Below are positions 25,470 through 33,731 of a stretch of 64,000 bases of DNA, piece by piece; the first letter of the stretch is position 1, and every line of letters starts with the position of its first letter. Source of the stretch: SIG452 sp045540295 (GTDB lineage Bacteria; Bacillota; Clostridia; UMGS1840); contig JAZQGY010000029.1 of the NCBI GenBank assembly GCA_045540295.1, forward strand, positions 1 to 64,000, in the 5' to 3' direction. A model generated the notes under the pieces. The model had not been told where the DNA came from, ran no database searches, and saw only the letters and a list, made by a program, of their open reading frames with translations. A program made the translations under genes and the position numbers.

Positions 25470-26183
25470 TTATTTGTTCTTCGCAATATCTTTTATCACT
25501 TCGCCGGCGATGATGAGTCCGGCAACCGAGGGGACAAAGGCAACGCTTCCGGGAGCTTTTCGTCCGGTGATCCCTTTATCTTCATCGTCGTTATCATATT
25601 GGGGGATGAGCGGTTCTTCTTTGGAATATACCACTTTTAAGCTGTTGATTCCCCGTTTTCTGAGCTCTTGCCGCATCACTCTTGCCAAAGGACAAACCGA
25701 GGTTTTGGAAATATCCGTCACTTCCAATTTCGTGGGGTCTAATTTATTGCCTGTTCCCATAGAAGAAATGATGGGAATATGCAATTTGTGTGCCGTTTCA
25801 ATTAAGTGAAGCTTGGCGGTCACCGTGTCAATGGCGTCCACGATATAGTCAATACCTGAAAAATCAAAGTCGGTTTCAGGCAGATAAAACTCAGTTTTTA
25901 AATGCACTGTTGCATTGGGATTGATGGATAAAATCCGTTTTTTGGATACCTCTGTTTTATACTGTCCCAAGGTGTCTTGGGTTGCAATCAGCTGACGGTT
26001 TAAATTGGTGAGTGATACCGTGTCATTATCCACCAATGTGAAAGTTCCAATACCGCTACGGCATAAGGCTTCCACTGTATAAGAACCCACTCCGCCTAAG
26101 CCAAACACAGCCACATGAGTATTCTTCAGTTTTGCTACGCCGTCTTTTCCGAGCAGTAATTCTGTGCGGGAAAACTGGTCCAT
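25470..26183 (-). CDS. tcdA: tRNA threonylcarbamoyladenosine dehydratase (ThiF/E1-like)
   Basis: ATP-dependent enzyme that cyclises the t6A37 modification of tRNA to ct6A. The 237-residue protein has the ThiF/MoeB Rossmann motif VFGLGGVGSYTVEALCRSGI near residue 27, then LVDNDTVSLTNLNRQL, the adenylation arginine region, and DYIVDAIDTVTAKLHL. CPLARVMRQELRKRGI contains the cysteine typical of the TcdA/CsdL group. It lies 3 bases after the patatin-like gene on the same strand. tsaB and tsaE, which act earlier in the same modification pathway, lie 4 kb away. Confidence 0.85.
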   Translation of the reverse strand: MDQFSRTELLLGKDGVAKLKNTHVAVFGLGGVGSYTVEALCRSGIGTFTLVDNDTVSLTNLNRQLIATQDTLGQYKTEVSKKRILSINPNATVHLKTEFYLPETDFDFSGIDYIVDAIDTVTAKLHLIETAHKLHIPIISSMGTGNKLDPTKLEVTDISKTSVCPLARVMRQELRKRGINSLKVVYSKEEPLIPQYDNDDEDKGITGRKAPGSVAFVPSVAGLIIAGEVIKDIAKNK

Positions 26184-26186
26184 AAA

Positions 26187-27047
26187 TCATTCCTCCAGGG
26201 GAGTTTTTTCGGTGAATTTGAAGATTTGTTTCATTTGTTTTTTCGTATCATCATAACCGATTTTCCAAACAGCTTTCAGCTGCTCAGGATTTTTTTCAAA
26301 CCGTCCTACCGGGAGAGGAGAATCTGGTGCAATGATAAACGCTTTCCCTTCTTTTTCCAGTTGTTCCAAATAGGAGAGAGTTTCATTATACATTTCGTGA
26401 CGGTGATCCATAGCTTCCACTAATTTGGGATATTTTTTGTACATTCTTTTATAAATACTACGGAATTTTTCCGGTTTTTTAATAAAGCCCCGTTCTCTTG
26501 TTAAAATTACGATAATTTTGTCGCAACCGTCCTCCAAAGCTTTTTTCACGGGGATGGAATCTGTCACGCCACCGTCTAAGTATTTGCCGCCTTGGTACTC
26601 CACAATGGGGGCAAACACAGGCAGGGAAGAGGAAGCACGAAGTACAATGTTTTTCGGCTCAATATGTGATTTATCAAAATATTTGGCACGTCCTGTGATG
26701 ACATCTGTCACCCCAATCGTGAACTCGCAAGAGGAGTTGAAAAACGCGTCATAATCAAAAGGAATCAGTTTATTTGGAATTTCATCAAACAGAAAATTCA
26801 TACCGAATAATGATTTTGTTTTGATGTAGTTTTTTACACTTAAATAACGGCTGTCGGCAATGTATTCGGTATTGGTTCGGAAAGCCCGACCTTTTTGTCC
26901 CGACACATAGGAGGACCCATTGCAGGCACCTGCAGACACGCCGATTACATAATCGGCGCGGAAGTTTTCATCCATCAGGCAGTCTAATACACCGATGGTG
27001 TAAATTCCACGCATTCCGCCGCCTTCCAAAACCAGTCCGATTTTCAT
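26187..27047 (-). CDS. Patatin-like phospholipase
   Basis: A 286-residue serine acyl hydrolase of the bacterial patatin family (RssA/YjjU-like). It has the oxyanion loop LVLEGGGMRGIYTIGVLD at the N-terminus, the nucleophile elbow GVSAG near residue 37, and the Asp-Gly-Gly motif of the catalytic dyad in YLDGGVTDSIPVKKALEDG near 170. Start at 27047 (MKIGLVL) is preferred because AAAGGA is properly spaced from it; the ATG at 27056 overlaps that site. No signal peptide is seen. Substrate unknown; probably membrane lipid. Confidence 0.87.
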   Translation of the reverse strand: MKIGLVLEGGGMRGIYTIGVLDCLMDENFRADYVIGVSAGACNGSSYVSGQKGRAFRTNTEYIADSRYLSVKNYIKTKSLFGMNFLFDEIPNKLIPFDYDAFFNSSCEFTIGVTDVITGRAKYFDKSHIEPKNIVLRASSSLPVFAPIVEYQGGKYLDGGVTDSIPVKKALEDGCDKIIVILTRERGFIKKPEKFRSIYKRMYKKYPKLVEAMDHRHEMYNETLSYLEQLEKEGKAFIIAPDSPLPVGRFEKNPEQLKAVWKIGYDDTKKQMKQIFKFTEKTPLEE

Positions 27048-27065
27048 AGGAAACATTCCTTTCTC

Positions 27066-27566
27066 TTAAAATTTAAATTTCCGTAAACGAATGGCATAAA
27101 ACTGAATACCCCGTTCCAATACGTTATCATACAGCACAAATACAGCAAGCAGCAGCACGTATAACAGCCACAATGCATCTTCAAAGGGGGCAAACTGCAC
27201 CATAATAAAATATGCAATTATCGATAACACGCTTACCCACAGCAATTTAACAATCCAACGGATGGGTTTGGAGAACACTTTGTGATCCACAATATGCTTT
27301 ACGATGGGGTAGTGGGTAATAATCACGGTGTAGCCAATCATGGTTACAAAATCAGCTACCAACAAAAATCCCAGCAGTGTAATGACCGCACAGGTGGAAA
27401 TTCCGTAACGAATACCGCATTCTTCCGTAGCAATATAGGTAAAAAACGTGGAGAACAGAAAGAAAAATGCCGTTACGGTTGGTAAAATATTGGTGATAAT
27501 AAGAGACAATGCTCCCAAAGCGGAGAGCATTGCACAAAAGGTTATTTTTTTCGTTGTTTTTGCCAT
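27066..27566 (-). CDS. Hypothetical multi-pass membrane protein
   Basis: A 166-residue protein with about five hydrophobic segments (FCAMLSALGALSLIITNILP, AFFFLFSTFFTYIAT, VITLLGFLLVADFVTMIGY, LLWVSVLSIIAYFIMV, LWLLYVLLLAVFVLYDNVLE). I do not recognise the family; the N-terminal KKITFCAMLSALGAL resembles ECF transporter S-components and DUF2232-like proteins. The start at 27566 follows AGGAAGGA; the longer frame overlaps the Cys-rich end of the upstream gene. Confidence 0.6.
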   Translation of the reverse strand: MAKTTKKITFCAMLSALGALSLIITNILPTVTAFFFLFSTFFTYIATEECGIRYGISTCAVITLLGFLLVADFVTMIGYTVIITHYPIVKHIVDHKVFSKPIRWIVKLLWVSVLSIIAYFIMVQFAPFEDALWLLYVLLLAVFVLYDNVLERGIQFYAIRLRKFKF

Positions 27567-27577
27567 AATATTCCTTC

Positions 27578-28189
27578 CTAACAACAAGAAATCAAGTCGC
27601 CACCCATCATTTCGCAGCAACAGTCTGCACACAACAGATTGCTGCAGCAATCGCAGGTGCTCATACCACCGCCGTAACCGTAGGTGTTACCGGTTTGCTG
27701 ATAGGTCTGTTGGCGGCGGGATACACTGTTTAGCATATTGCGGTATTCCATGTTCATAGGGTCCATGTTTACAGCAGTCTGCAGATGTTGAATCCCTTCA
27801 AAATGCCAGCCTTTGTTCAAGTAAATAACGCCGGTTAAAAAGTGCCATTCTGCAGAACCGTTGTTGTTTCGGCTTAATTCTGCTTCCGCTTCCTGAAAAC
27901 GGCGTTGGCGAATGAGGTTTCGAACATTGGTGAAATTCGAATTGGAAGAATATCCTCCTGCACCGGAATAGCTGTTGGAAGAGTAGTTTGCATTGCCACG
28001 ACTTCCGCGTTCCTTATTAATCTGGTCGTAAGCCTGGTTGATTTCCTGCAGCTTTTCTTTGGCAAGGTCTTCCAACGGATTGTCTTTGTATTTATCGGGA
28101 TGATATTTTTTTACCAGCTCCCGATATGCTTTTTTAATAGTTTCGTCGCTATCGGAGGGATTCACTCCTAAAATTTCATAGGGATTCAT
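27578..28189 (-). CDS. DnaJ-domain protein with Cys-rich C-terminus
   Basis: A 203-residue protein. Residues 1-65 are a J domain (NPYEILGVNPSDSDETIKKA, with HPD in KKYHPDKYKDNP). A Gly/Ser/Asn linker follows, then a TPR-like segment (IRQRRFQEAEAEL, HFLTGVIYLNKGWHFEG), and a tail CDCCSNLLCADCCCEMMGGD with ten cysteines in about 25 residues. It probably recruits Hsp70 through HPD. The terminal cysteine cluster could bind metal. The start at 28189 follows AAGGAGA. It precedes the membrane protein gene by 11 bases. Confidence 0.8.
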   Translation of the reverse strand: MNPYEILGVNPSDSDETIKKAYRELVKKYHPDKYKDNPLEDLAKEKLQEINQAYDQINKERGSRGNANYSSNSYSGAGGYSSNSNFTNVRNLIRQRRFQEAEAELSRNNNGSAEWHFLTGVIYLNKGWHFEGIQHLQTAVNMDPMNMEYRNMLNSVSRRQQTYQQTGNTYGYGGGMSTCDCCSNLLCADCCCEMMGGDLISCC

Positions 28190-28241
28190 AGTTGTCTCCT
28201 TTTTTGGGGGAAATATGTTAAGAACGGCAGCTATCAACAAA

Positions 28242-29054
28242 TTAAAATTTTTCCACCGTTTTGCGAAGTCCCAGATAAATAATGTTATCCAAAATCTCCT
28301 TGTTTTTATAAATCTTTAAAAGCTCATATGCGTTGGCGATTTCGCTTAATGTATAGGTAAGGGCAGGAACAAGCTCGTTTTTTACGTTTTCTTTTTGCAC
28401 CTTGTTTTTGCTTCTTGCCAGAAATGGATTATAGTTTTTCTTTTTCTGGTCATGTTCCAAATCCATATAAGCATCGGTAAAATAGATGAACCGACCAATG
28501 TGGTAACCCAGGGTTTTTAAAGCCAAATTATCATCATTACGGTCAAAAATTGCTTCGGTCAGTTTTCCGAAACAGTCTGCAACTTCATCTGCCACTGCAC
28601 AGTTTTTTTGTTCCAGCTCGCTCAGCCTTTTTAGGTTTTCCCGAATAGCATTTGCTTGTTTGGGGTGTTTTTTTTGTACCCTTTTCATCGGAAAATAGTA
28701 CCACAGACGTGCAAAGCTTTTGAAGGACTTTTCATCGTCCCAGTCATCTTTCAATTTATAGTAGGTGAGAAGTACCGACATATCAGCACTGTAGCGGATT
28801 CCCTCATCCTCTGAAATCACAGGACGACGGGTGATAGGATGCGCAACACACGGTTGGCGTTTTAGTGTGATTTCATTTTTGTTCAGGGAAGATATTAAAA
28901 TAGCAAGGAAGGTCATATCATAGCTTAATCCAAATCGGGTCAGTTGATTAAATTGTTTTCCAAGCATTTTACAAAGACCGCAATAGTATCCGCGAAACAC
29001 ATTGTAATCACAGACTCTTAATAGGTCCGTATGTGCATTTACATATCCAAACAT
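28242..29054 (-). CDS. DUF5685 family protein
   Basis: A 270-residue protein of DUF5685: MFGYVNAHTDLLRVCDYN, then YYCGLCKMLGKQFNQLTRF (CxxC), LSYDMTFLAILISSL, and IGRFIYFTDAYMDLEHD. The paired cysteines and the helical Asp-rich segments are characteristic. The function is unknown; the all-helical pattern with DAYxDxxxD has been likened to isoprenoid-synthase-like folds, which is inference. The start at 29054 follows GGAGAAGG. The 52-base gap to the DnaJ-like gene suggests one operon. Confidence 0.75.
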   Translation of the reverse strand: MFGYVNAHTDLLRVCDYNVFRGYYCGLCKMLGKQFNQLTRFGLSYDMTFLAILISSLNKNEITLKRQPCVAHPITRRPVISEDEGIRYSADMSVLLTYYKLKDDWDDEKSFKSFARLWYYFPMKRVQKKHPKQANAIRENLKRLSELEQKNCAVADEVADCFGKLTEAIFDRNDDNLALKTLGYHIGRFIYFTDAYMDLEHDQKKKNYNPFLARSKNKVQKENVKNELVPALTYTLSEIANAYELLKIYKNKEILDNIIYLGLRKTVEKF

Positions 29055-29191
29055 AACCTTCTCCGATGTTTTTATTCGCCGAATATCCATAAATATCCAT
29101 TGTAATGTTATTATTGTAACATATGTTTGTGAACATTGCAAGAATTTTTAGAAATTTTAAAGCAAATCACCAGTGATTGGAATGAAAATGA

Positions 29192-29219
29192 AAAAAGCAC
29201 TTCCAAAGAAGTGCTTTTT
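29192..29219 (-). terminator. Terminator of the tRNA pair
   Basis: AAAAAGCACTTC and GAAGTGCTTTTT pair around a CAAA loop just downstream of tRNA-Val on the minus strand. Confidence 0.85.
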
Positions 29220-29221
29220 CG

Positions 29222-29297
29222 TGGTGGGAACAATAGGGCTCGAACCTATGACCCTCTGCTTGTAAGGCAGATGCTCTCCCAGCTGAGCTATGCTCCC
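29222..29297 (-). tRNA. tRNA-Val (anticodon TAC)
   Basis: A 76-base cloverleaf on the minus strand. The acceptor begins GGGAGCA and pairs with TGTTCCC, the D-arm has AGCTGGGAGAGC, the anticodon stem CTGCC carries loop TTACAAG (anticodon TAC), and the T-arm has GGTTCGAGCC. CCA is encoded. It follows tRNA-Met by three bases in one transcript. Confidence 0.95.
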
Positions 29298-29300
29298 ATA

Positions 29301-29377
29301 TGGTAGCGGTAGACGGATTTGAACCATCGACACTGCGGGTATGAACCGCATGCTCTAGCCAACTGAGCTATACCGCC
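29301..29377 (-). tRNA. tRNA-Met, elongator type (anticodon CAT)
   Basis: A 77-base cloverleaf on the minus strand beginning GGCGGTA and ending TACCGCTACCA, with anticodon stem GCGGT and loop TCATACC (anticodon CAT). The first base pair is G-C rather than the C-A mismatch of initiator tRNA, so it is an elongator or a CAT-type tRNA-Ile; the overall sequence fits elongator Met best. Confidence 0.9.
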
Positions 29378-29538
29378 ATATTGTAACATTAGCTTTTTCA
29401 TTCGCCAACGGATGATATTATAGCAAACAAGAAACAAAATGTCAAGTATTTTTTGATAAAATTTTTAGAAATTTTTCTTTTTTCATGGAAAAATTATTTT
29501 TTCGTTTTGTTTAGCTGAAAAGATTGTGAAATGAATAT

Positions 29539-29578
29539 AAAAATACCTTTGTTTCACAAAGAAGACAAAGGTATTTTT
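29539..29578 (-). terminator. Terminator downstream of tsaB
   Basis: AAAAATACCTTTGT and its complement form a 14-base-pair stem with a 12-base loop, 9 bases after the tsaB stop. The rest of 29378-29586 is AT-rich with nothing recognised. Confidence 0.75.
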
Positions 29579-29586
29579 GATGATAA

Positions 29587-30303
29587 CTATTTTCGTTCTT
29601 TTTGTTCTTTTTGTTTTTTGAAAAACTGTTGTTCCGGTTGTGATGCTTTTAAATAACGAATGGATATATCTGCATAGGAAACAGTGTTTTTGTTTGCAAT
29701 TTTCCGCATTGCCGCAACCCCTACGGAGGAGGCTCTTTGCAAGACCAAATGCGCTGGAGCGAATACGGCTTTTTTCGGTAATGCTTTTTGGATAACATCT
29801 CGATAGTTTACCGCACCGTCTCCCAAAAACAGCACCTTGCCCCGATGTTCTTTGAAAAATGCAAATAATTCAGTTAACGGTAGGGGAGTATCTTCCATCA
29901 TTTTTATACCGTCTTTATAAATTGCTGCATACACTTCCTGCCGTCTGGCATCCAACATCGGACAAATATATCCCGAAAAGTGGGGGACATTTTCCGCAAG
30001 GGCATCCAAGGTGGAAATTTCAACCAAGGGTTTGTTTACGGCGTGTGCCAATCCTTTCATGGTAGCCACACCGATGCGAAGTCCGGTGAAAGAGCCGGGT
30101 CCGTTGGTAACGGCAAAATAGTCCAGTTCGTTAAGCTCTCTTTTGGTTTCTTTAAGCAAGGATTCTACCAACGGTAAAAAACCTTCGGAATGGGTTAATC
30201 CGATATTTTTAGTATATTCCGCAATCATTATGCCGTTTTCGTAAAGAGCAACCGTTGCGGTTTTGGCAGAAGTGTCTGCCGCAAGTATTCTACAGTTCTT
30301 CAA
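29587..30303 (-). CDS. tsaB: tRNA t6A biosynthesis protein TsaB
   Basis: Partner of TsaD in the complex that transfers threonylcarbamoyl to A37 of ANN-decoding tRNAs. The 238-residue protein is ASKHA-like: ILAADTSAKTATVALYENG, IGLTHSEGFLPLVESLL, and the signature FAVTNGPGSFTGLRIGVATMKGLA. The start is a TTG at 30303 inside the end of tsaE (14-base overlap), because later codons would delete the first strand. A Lys/Gln-rich C-terminal tail is unusual but harmless. The conserved pairing with tsaE supports the call. Confidence 0.93.
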   Translation of the reverse strand: MKNCRILAADTSAKTATVALYENGIMIAEYTKNIGLTHSEGFLPLVESLLKETKRELNELDYFAVTNGPGSFTGLRIGVATMKGLAHAVNKPLVEISTLDALAENVPHFSGYICPMLDARRQEVYAAIYKDGIKMMEDTPLPLTELFAFFKEHRGKVLFLGDGAVNYRDVIQKALPKKAVFAPAHLVLQRASSVGVAAMRKIANKNTVSYADISIRYLKASQPEQQFFKKQKEQKERK

Positions 30304-30709
30304 TGGTAATAATCCTCTCGTCTTCCCGGTCGGTATGTTGAATAGTAAGTTTGGTTACGGGATAATCTTTCAGTATTTCTGCTGCAACCAGAGGCCATTC
30401 AATGATATTAATTCTGCCGGATTCTAAGTATTCGGTAAAGCCCATATCATATAGCTCATCTTCTGAAGAAATCCGATACAAATCGAAATGATTAATGGGT
30501 GGATTGGTAGGGTATTCATTCACCAAGGTAAAGGTGGGACTGCATCCGCCTGACGAAAAGCCAAGGCCAAATAAAAGACCGTTTACAAAGGTGGTTTTTC
30601 CTGCACCAAGATCACCTTCCAACAGAATAATCTGGTTGGGTTTTAGTTTTTTTGCAAAGTCCGCCGCAAAGCGGGTTGTTTCTTCATAAGAATGAGAACA
30701 AAACTCCAT
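30290..30709 (-). CDS. tsaE: tRNA t6A biosynthesis ATPase TsaE
   Basis: A P-loop ATPase that drives the TsaBDE threonylcarbamoyl transfer cycle. The 139-residue protein has Walker A LLEGDLGAGKTTFVNGLLFG near residue 33, SPTFTLVNEYPT, HFDLYRI and the C-terminal INIIEWPL motif, all typical. It overlaps tsaB. Confidence 0.93.
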   Translation of the reverse strand: MEFCSHSYEETTRFAADFAKKLKPNQIILLEGDLGAGKTTFVNGLLFGLGFSSGGCSPTFTLVNEYPTNPPINHFDLYRISSEDELYDMGFTEYLESGRINIIEWPLVAAEILKDYPVTKLTIQHTDREDERIITIEEL

Positions 30710-30742
30710 AGCTAGAAAAGCACTCCTTTTTGGGGATGGGAA

Positions 30743-32410
30743 TTAGAAAAGCCCGGAAATATTGCCGTTTTCGTCTACATCAATTTTTTCGTAAGCGGGC
30801 ACCTTTGGTAAACCGGGCATGGTCATAATCTTACCGGTTAAAACCACGATAAAGCCTGCACCTGCAGAAAGACGAACTTCGGAAACGGTTAAATCAAAAT
30901 CGGTGGGAGCACCCAATTGAGTGGGGTCATCTGAGAAGGAATACTGGGTTTTGGCCATACACACAGGCAGGTTTCCGTAGCCGTTTTCTTTTAAAGTTTG
31001 GATGGCTTTTTCTGCCTGCTTAGTAATGATAATGTCTTTTGCACCGTAAATTTCTTTTGCAATGGTTCTGATTTTATCTTCCACAGATAAATCCAACTCA
31101 TAAATGGGGTGGAAGTCGGAGTCGCCTTCGCAAGCTTCCATAATAGCATTGGCTAAGTCGATGCCGCCTTCGCCGCCTTTTGCAAACACTTCGCTGCGAA
31201 CACACTTGGTGTCATACTTTTTGCAGCATTCTTCAATAACTGCGAATTCGTTTTGGGTGTCAGTATCAAAAGAGTTGATGGCAACCACGGTTTTTAATCC
31301 GAATTTTCTCATATTGACAATGTGACGTTCTAAGTTTACAATTCCTTTTTTCAAAGCTTCCACATTTTCTGCTTTTAAGTCGGTTTTTGCAACGCCGCCG
31401 TTATATTTTAATGCACGAACAGTTGCCACAATTACCACGCAATCGGGTTTTAAGCCTGCTTTTCTGCATTTGATATCCAAGAATTTTTCAGCGCCCAGGT
31501 CAGCACCAAAGCCTGCTTCCGTAATGGTATAATCTGCCATTTTTAATGCCAGTTTTGTTGCAATAATACTGTTGCAGCCGTGAGCAATATTGGCAAAAGG
31601 TCCGCCGTGAATGAAGCAAGGAGAGTTCTCTAAAGTTTGCACTAAGTTGGGTTTAATTGCATCTTTTAACAGTGCGGTCAAAGCGCCTTCCACTTTTAAG
31701 TCTTTTACCTTTACCGGCTGATTTTGATAGTTATATCCAATCACGATTTCGGAAAGCTTGTTTTTTAAGTCTGTCATATCTTCTGCCAGACAGAATACTG
31801 CCATAATTTCGCTGGCAACGGTAATAGAGAAACCGTCTTCACGGGTAACGCCGTCCACTTCGCTGCCTAAACCGATTACGGTATTACGAAGAGCACGGTC
31901 ATTCATATCTACAACACGTTTGATGAGAATTTTTTTAGGATGAATGCCTAAGGCGTTGCCCTGATGCAGATGGTTGTCTACCGCTGCACAAAGCAGGTTG
32001 TTTGCTGCACCAATTGCGTGAAAATCACCGGTAAAATGCAGGTTGATATCTTCCATGGGAACCACCTGGGCATAACCGCCGCCTGCAGCACCGCCTTTTA
32101 CACCAAAAACAGGACCCAAAGAGGGTTCACGAAGGGCAATCATAGCGTTCTTTCCTAATTTTTGGAATGCCTGACCGATTCCCACGGTAGTGGTGGTTTT
32201 TCCTTCTCCGGCGGGAGTGGGGTTGATGGCAGTTACTAAAATCAGTTTTCCGTCTTTTTTATTCTGCTGTTTTTTGATAAAATCAAAGGAAATCTTTGCT
32301 TTGTATTTGCCGTAGCATTCTAAATCGTCTTCCGAAATTCCGATTTGTTTTGCAATTTCGGTGATGGGCTTCATGGCAGCTTTTTGAGCAATTTCGATAT
32401 CTGTTAACAT
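30743..32410 (-). CDS. fhs: Formate--tetrahydrofolate ligase
   Basis: Makes 10-formyl-THF from formate, THF and ATP, for purine synthesis and acetogenic one-carbon flow. It has 555 residues, the usual length. Motifs are the P-loop-like NPTPAGEGKTTTTVGIGQAF near residue 64, SLGPVFGVKGGAAGGGYAQV, MNDRALRNTVIGLG, and CFIHGGPFANIAHGCNS. It has its own minus-strand promoter and a leader of about 107 bases with nested and alternative stems (separate entry). Confidence 0.96.
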   Translation of the reverse strand: MLTDIEIAQKAAMKPITEIAKQIGISEDDLECYGKYKAKISFDFIKKQQNKKDGKLILVTAINPTPAGEGKTTTTVGIGQAFQKLGKNAMIALREPSLGPVFGVKGGAAGGGYAQVVPMEDINLHFTGDFHAIGAANNLLCAAVDNHLHQGNALGIHPKKILIKRVVDMNDRALRNTVIGLGSEVDGVTREDGFSITVASEIMAVFCLAEDMTDLKNKLSEIVIGYNYQNQPVKVKDLKVEGALTALLKDAIKPNLVQTLENSPCFIHGGPFANIAHGCNSIIATKLALKMADYTITEAGFGADLGAEKFLDIKCRKAGLKPDCVVIVATVRALKYNGGVAKTDLKAENVEALKKGIVNLERHIVNMRKFGLKTVVAINSFDTDTQNEFAVIEECCKKYDTKCVRSEVFAKGGEGGIDLANAIMEACEGDSDFHPIYELDLSVEDKIRTIAKEIYGAKDIIITKQAEKAIQTLKENGYGNLPVCMAKTQYSFSDDPTQLGAPTDFDLTVSEVRLSAGAGFIVVLTGKIMTMPGLPKVPAYEKIDVDENGNISGLF

Positions 32411-32554
32411 CTTTTAAACACCTTCCTGTATGTTTTGTTGAATTGTTGGGACGAAGATGACCGAATGTTAACAGGTAAAACCACCGAAGCAAAGCCGTTC
32501 GGACATAAATCCCATACACCGTTTATTGTATCACTAATGCTTGGTTTTTGTCAA
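32411..32554 (-). promoter_or_regulatory. Promoter and structured leader of fhs
   Basis: On the minus strand TTGACA (plus 32549-32554), an 18-base spacer and TACAAT (plus 32525-32530) form the promoter. The leader has TCCCA/TGGGA (32510-32514 with 32447-32451) enclosing TTCGG/CCGAA (32498-32502 with 32461-32465). A second CCGAA beginning at 32484 can compete for the same partner. I tested it by eye against THF and ZTP riboswitch consensus motifs and found no match, so its class is open. AGGAAGG precedes the ATG. Confidence 0.5.
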
Positions 32555-32620
32555 TATCTATTGGGAAAAATACCAAAAAAGATTCCTAGAAAATGGGAAG
32601 AAACGGATTCTGTTTTTTTG

Positions 32621-32649
32621 TTGCATTTTTTATAAAGATGTGTTATACT
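32621..32649 (+). promoter_or_regulatory. Promoter of cysK
   Basis: TTGCAT at 32621-32626, a 17-base spacer and TATACT at 32644-32649 with an upstream TGT. The ATG follows 42 bases later behind AAAAGGAGAA. Confidence 0.75.
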
Positions 32650-32690
32650 AAGAAAGAAGTTTTAATTCCTTTTGAAAAAGGAGAATTTTT

Positions 32691-33617
32691 ATGAAAAAAG
32701 TATATCAGTCGGTAGAGGAACTGGTAGGAAACACCCCTCTTGTAAGGCTACAGAAAATAGAACATGAAAAGAAACTGTCAGCATCCCTTTATGCCAAACT
32801 GGAAGCCTTTAATCCGGGAGGCTCTGCCAAAGACCGTGTTGCAAAGAAAATGATTGAAGATGCGGAATGTTCCGGCAGATTAAAACCCGGTTCGGTGATA
32901 ATTGAACCTACCAGCGGAAATACCGGAATAGGTCTTTGTATGATTGCTTCTCAAAAAGGCTATCGTACGATTATCGTTATGCCGGAAACTATGTCGGAAG
33001 AACGCAAAATGCTGATGAAGGCATACGGGGGAGAATTGGTATTGACGGATGGAACGTTAGGAATGAAGGGTTCCATCGAAAAGGCAAAGGAACTTGCCAA
33101 AGAAATACCGGATAGCTTTTTACCCGACCAGTTTGCCAATCCCTCCAATCCGATGGCACACTATGAAAGTACCGGCCCAGAAATCTGGGATGCTTTGGAT
33201 GGAAAAGTGGACATCTTTGTGGCAGGCGTTGGCACCGGAGGTACCGTCAGCGGAGTTGGAAAATATTTAAAAGAGCAGAATCCTGATGTGAAAATTATTG
33301 CAGTGGAGCCGGCATCTTCCCCTGTGCTTTCCCAAGGCGTCAGCGGAAGTCACAAAATCCAAGGAATTGGTGCGGGATTTGTACCGGATACTTTAAATAC
33401 AGAAATCTATGATGAAATTATCACAGTTTCCAACGAAGACGCATACCGTTTTGCTGCAGAGCTTGGCAAAACAGAAGGGATCCTTAGCGGAATTTCTTCC
33501 GGCGCTGCATTATGCGGAGCGGTAACTGTTTCCCAACGGGAGGAAAACCGCGGAAAACAGGTGGTAGTTTTGTTTCCCGATACGGGAGAACGTTATTTAT
33601 CTGCGGGAGTTTTTTAG
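32691..33617 (+). CDS. cysK: Cysteine synthase A (O-acetylserine sulfhydrylase)
   Basis: PLP enzyme forming cysteine from O-acetylserine and sulfide. The 308-residue protein has VGNTPLVRLQ, the PLP-binding Lys in NPGGSAKDRVAKKMI near residue 45, EPTSGNTGIGLC near 72, the phosphate-binding VGTGGTVSGVG near 179, and SGISSGAALCG near 264. No regulatory CBS domain is attached. It is monocistronic: own promoter before it and a new promoter 35 bases after it. Confidence 0.95.
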   Translation: MKKVYQSVEELVGNTPLVRLQKIEHEKKLSASLYAKLEAFNPGGSAKDRVAKKMIEDAECSGRLKPGSVIIEPTSGNTGIGLCMIASQKGYRTIIVMPETMSEERKMLMKAYGGELVLTDGTLGMKGSIEKAKELAKEIPDSFLPDQFANPSNPMAHYESTGPEIWDALDGKVDIFVAGVGTGGTVSGVGKYLKEQNPDVKIIAVEPASSPVLSQGVSGSHKIQGIGAGFVPDTLNTEIYDEIITVSNEDAYRFAAELGKTEGILSGISSGAALCGAVTVSQREENRGKQVVVLFPDTGERYLSAGVF

Positions 33618-33639
33618 CAGATTTTTTGTGTAATAAAAG

Positions 33640-33680
33640 CATATTTTCGGGTTGACAAACCGGAAATATATGTTATTTTA
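33640..33680 (+). promoter_or_regulatory. Promoter of the GH89 gene with overlapping inverted repeat
   Basis: TTGACA at 33652-33657 and a weak TATTTT/ATTTTA -10 near 33674-33680. The imperfect inverted repeat CATATTTTCGG and CCGGAAATATATG (33640-33672) encloses the -35, a good position for a repressor operator. Confidence 0.5.
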
Positions 33681-33731
33681 TAGAGGAAAATATGTCCTTT
33701 GGGAAAGAAGGGCAAAGAGAGGTAAAATTTT

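Noticed and set aside
29157..29351. Minus-strand 64-codon frame containing GSIAQLGEHLPYKQ
   Set aside because: It is the translation of the tRNA-Val and tRNA-Met genes, a well-known type of false protein.
32411..32518. THF or ZTP riboswitch at fhs
   Set aside because: The conserved motifs of these classes were not found by eye; only generic stems are supported.
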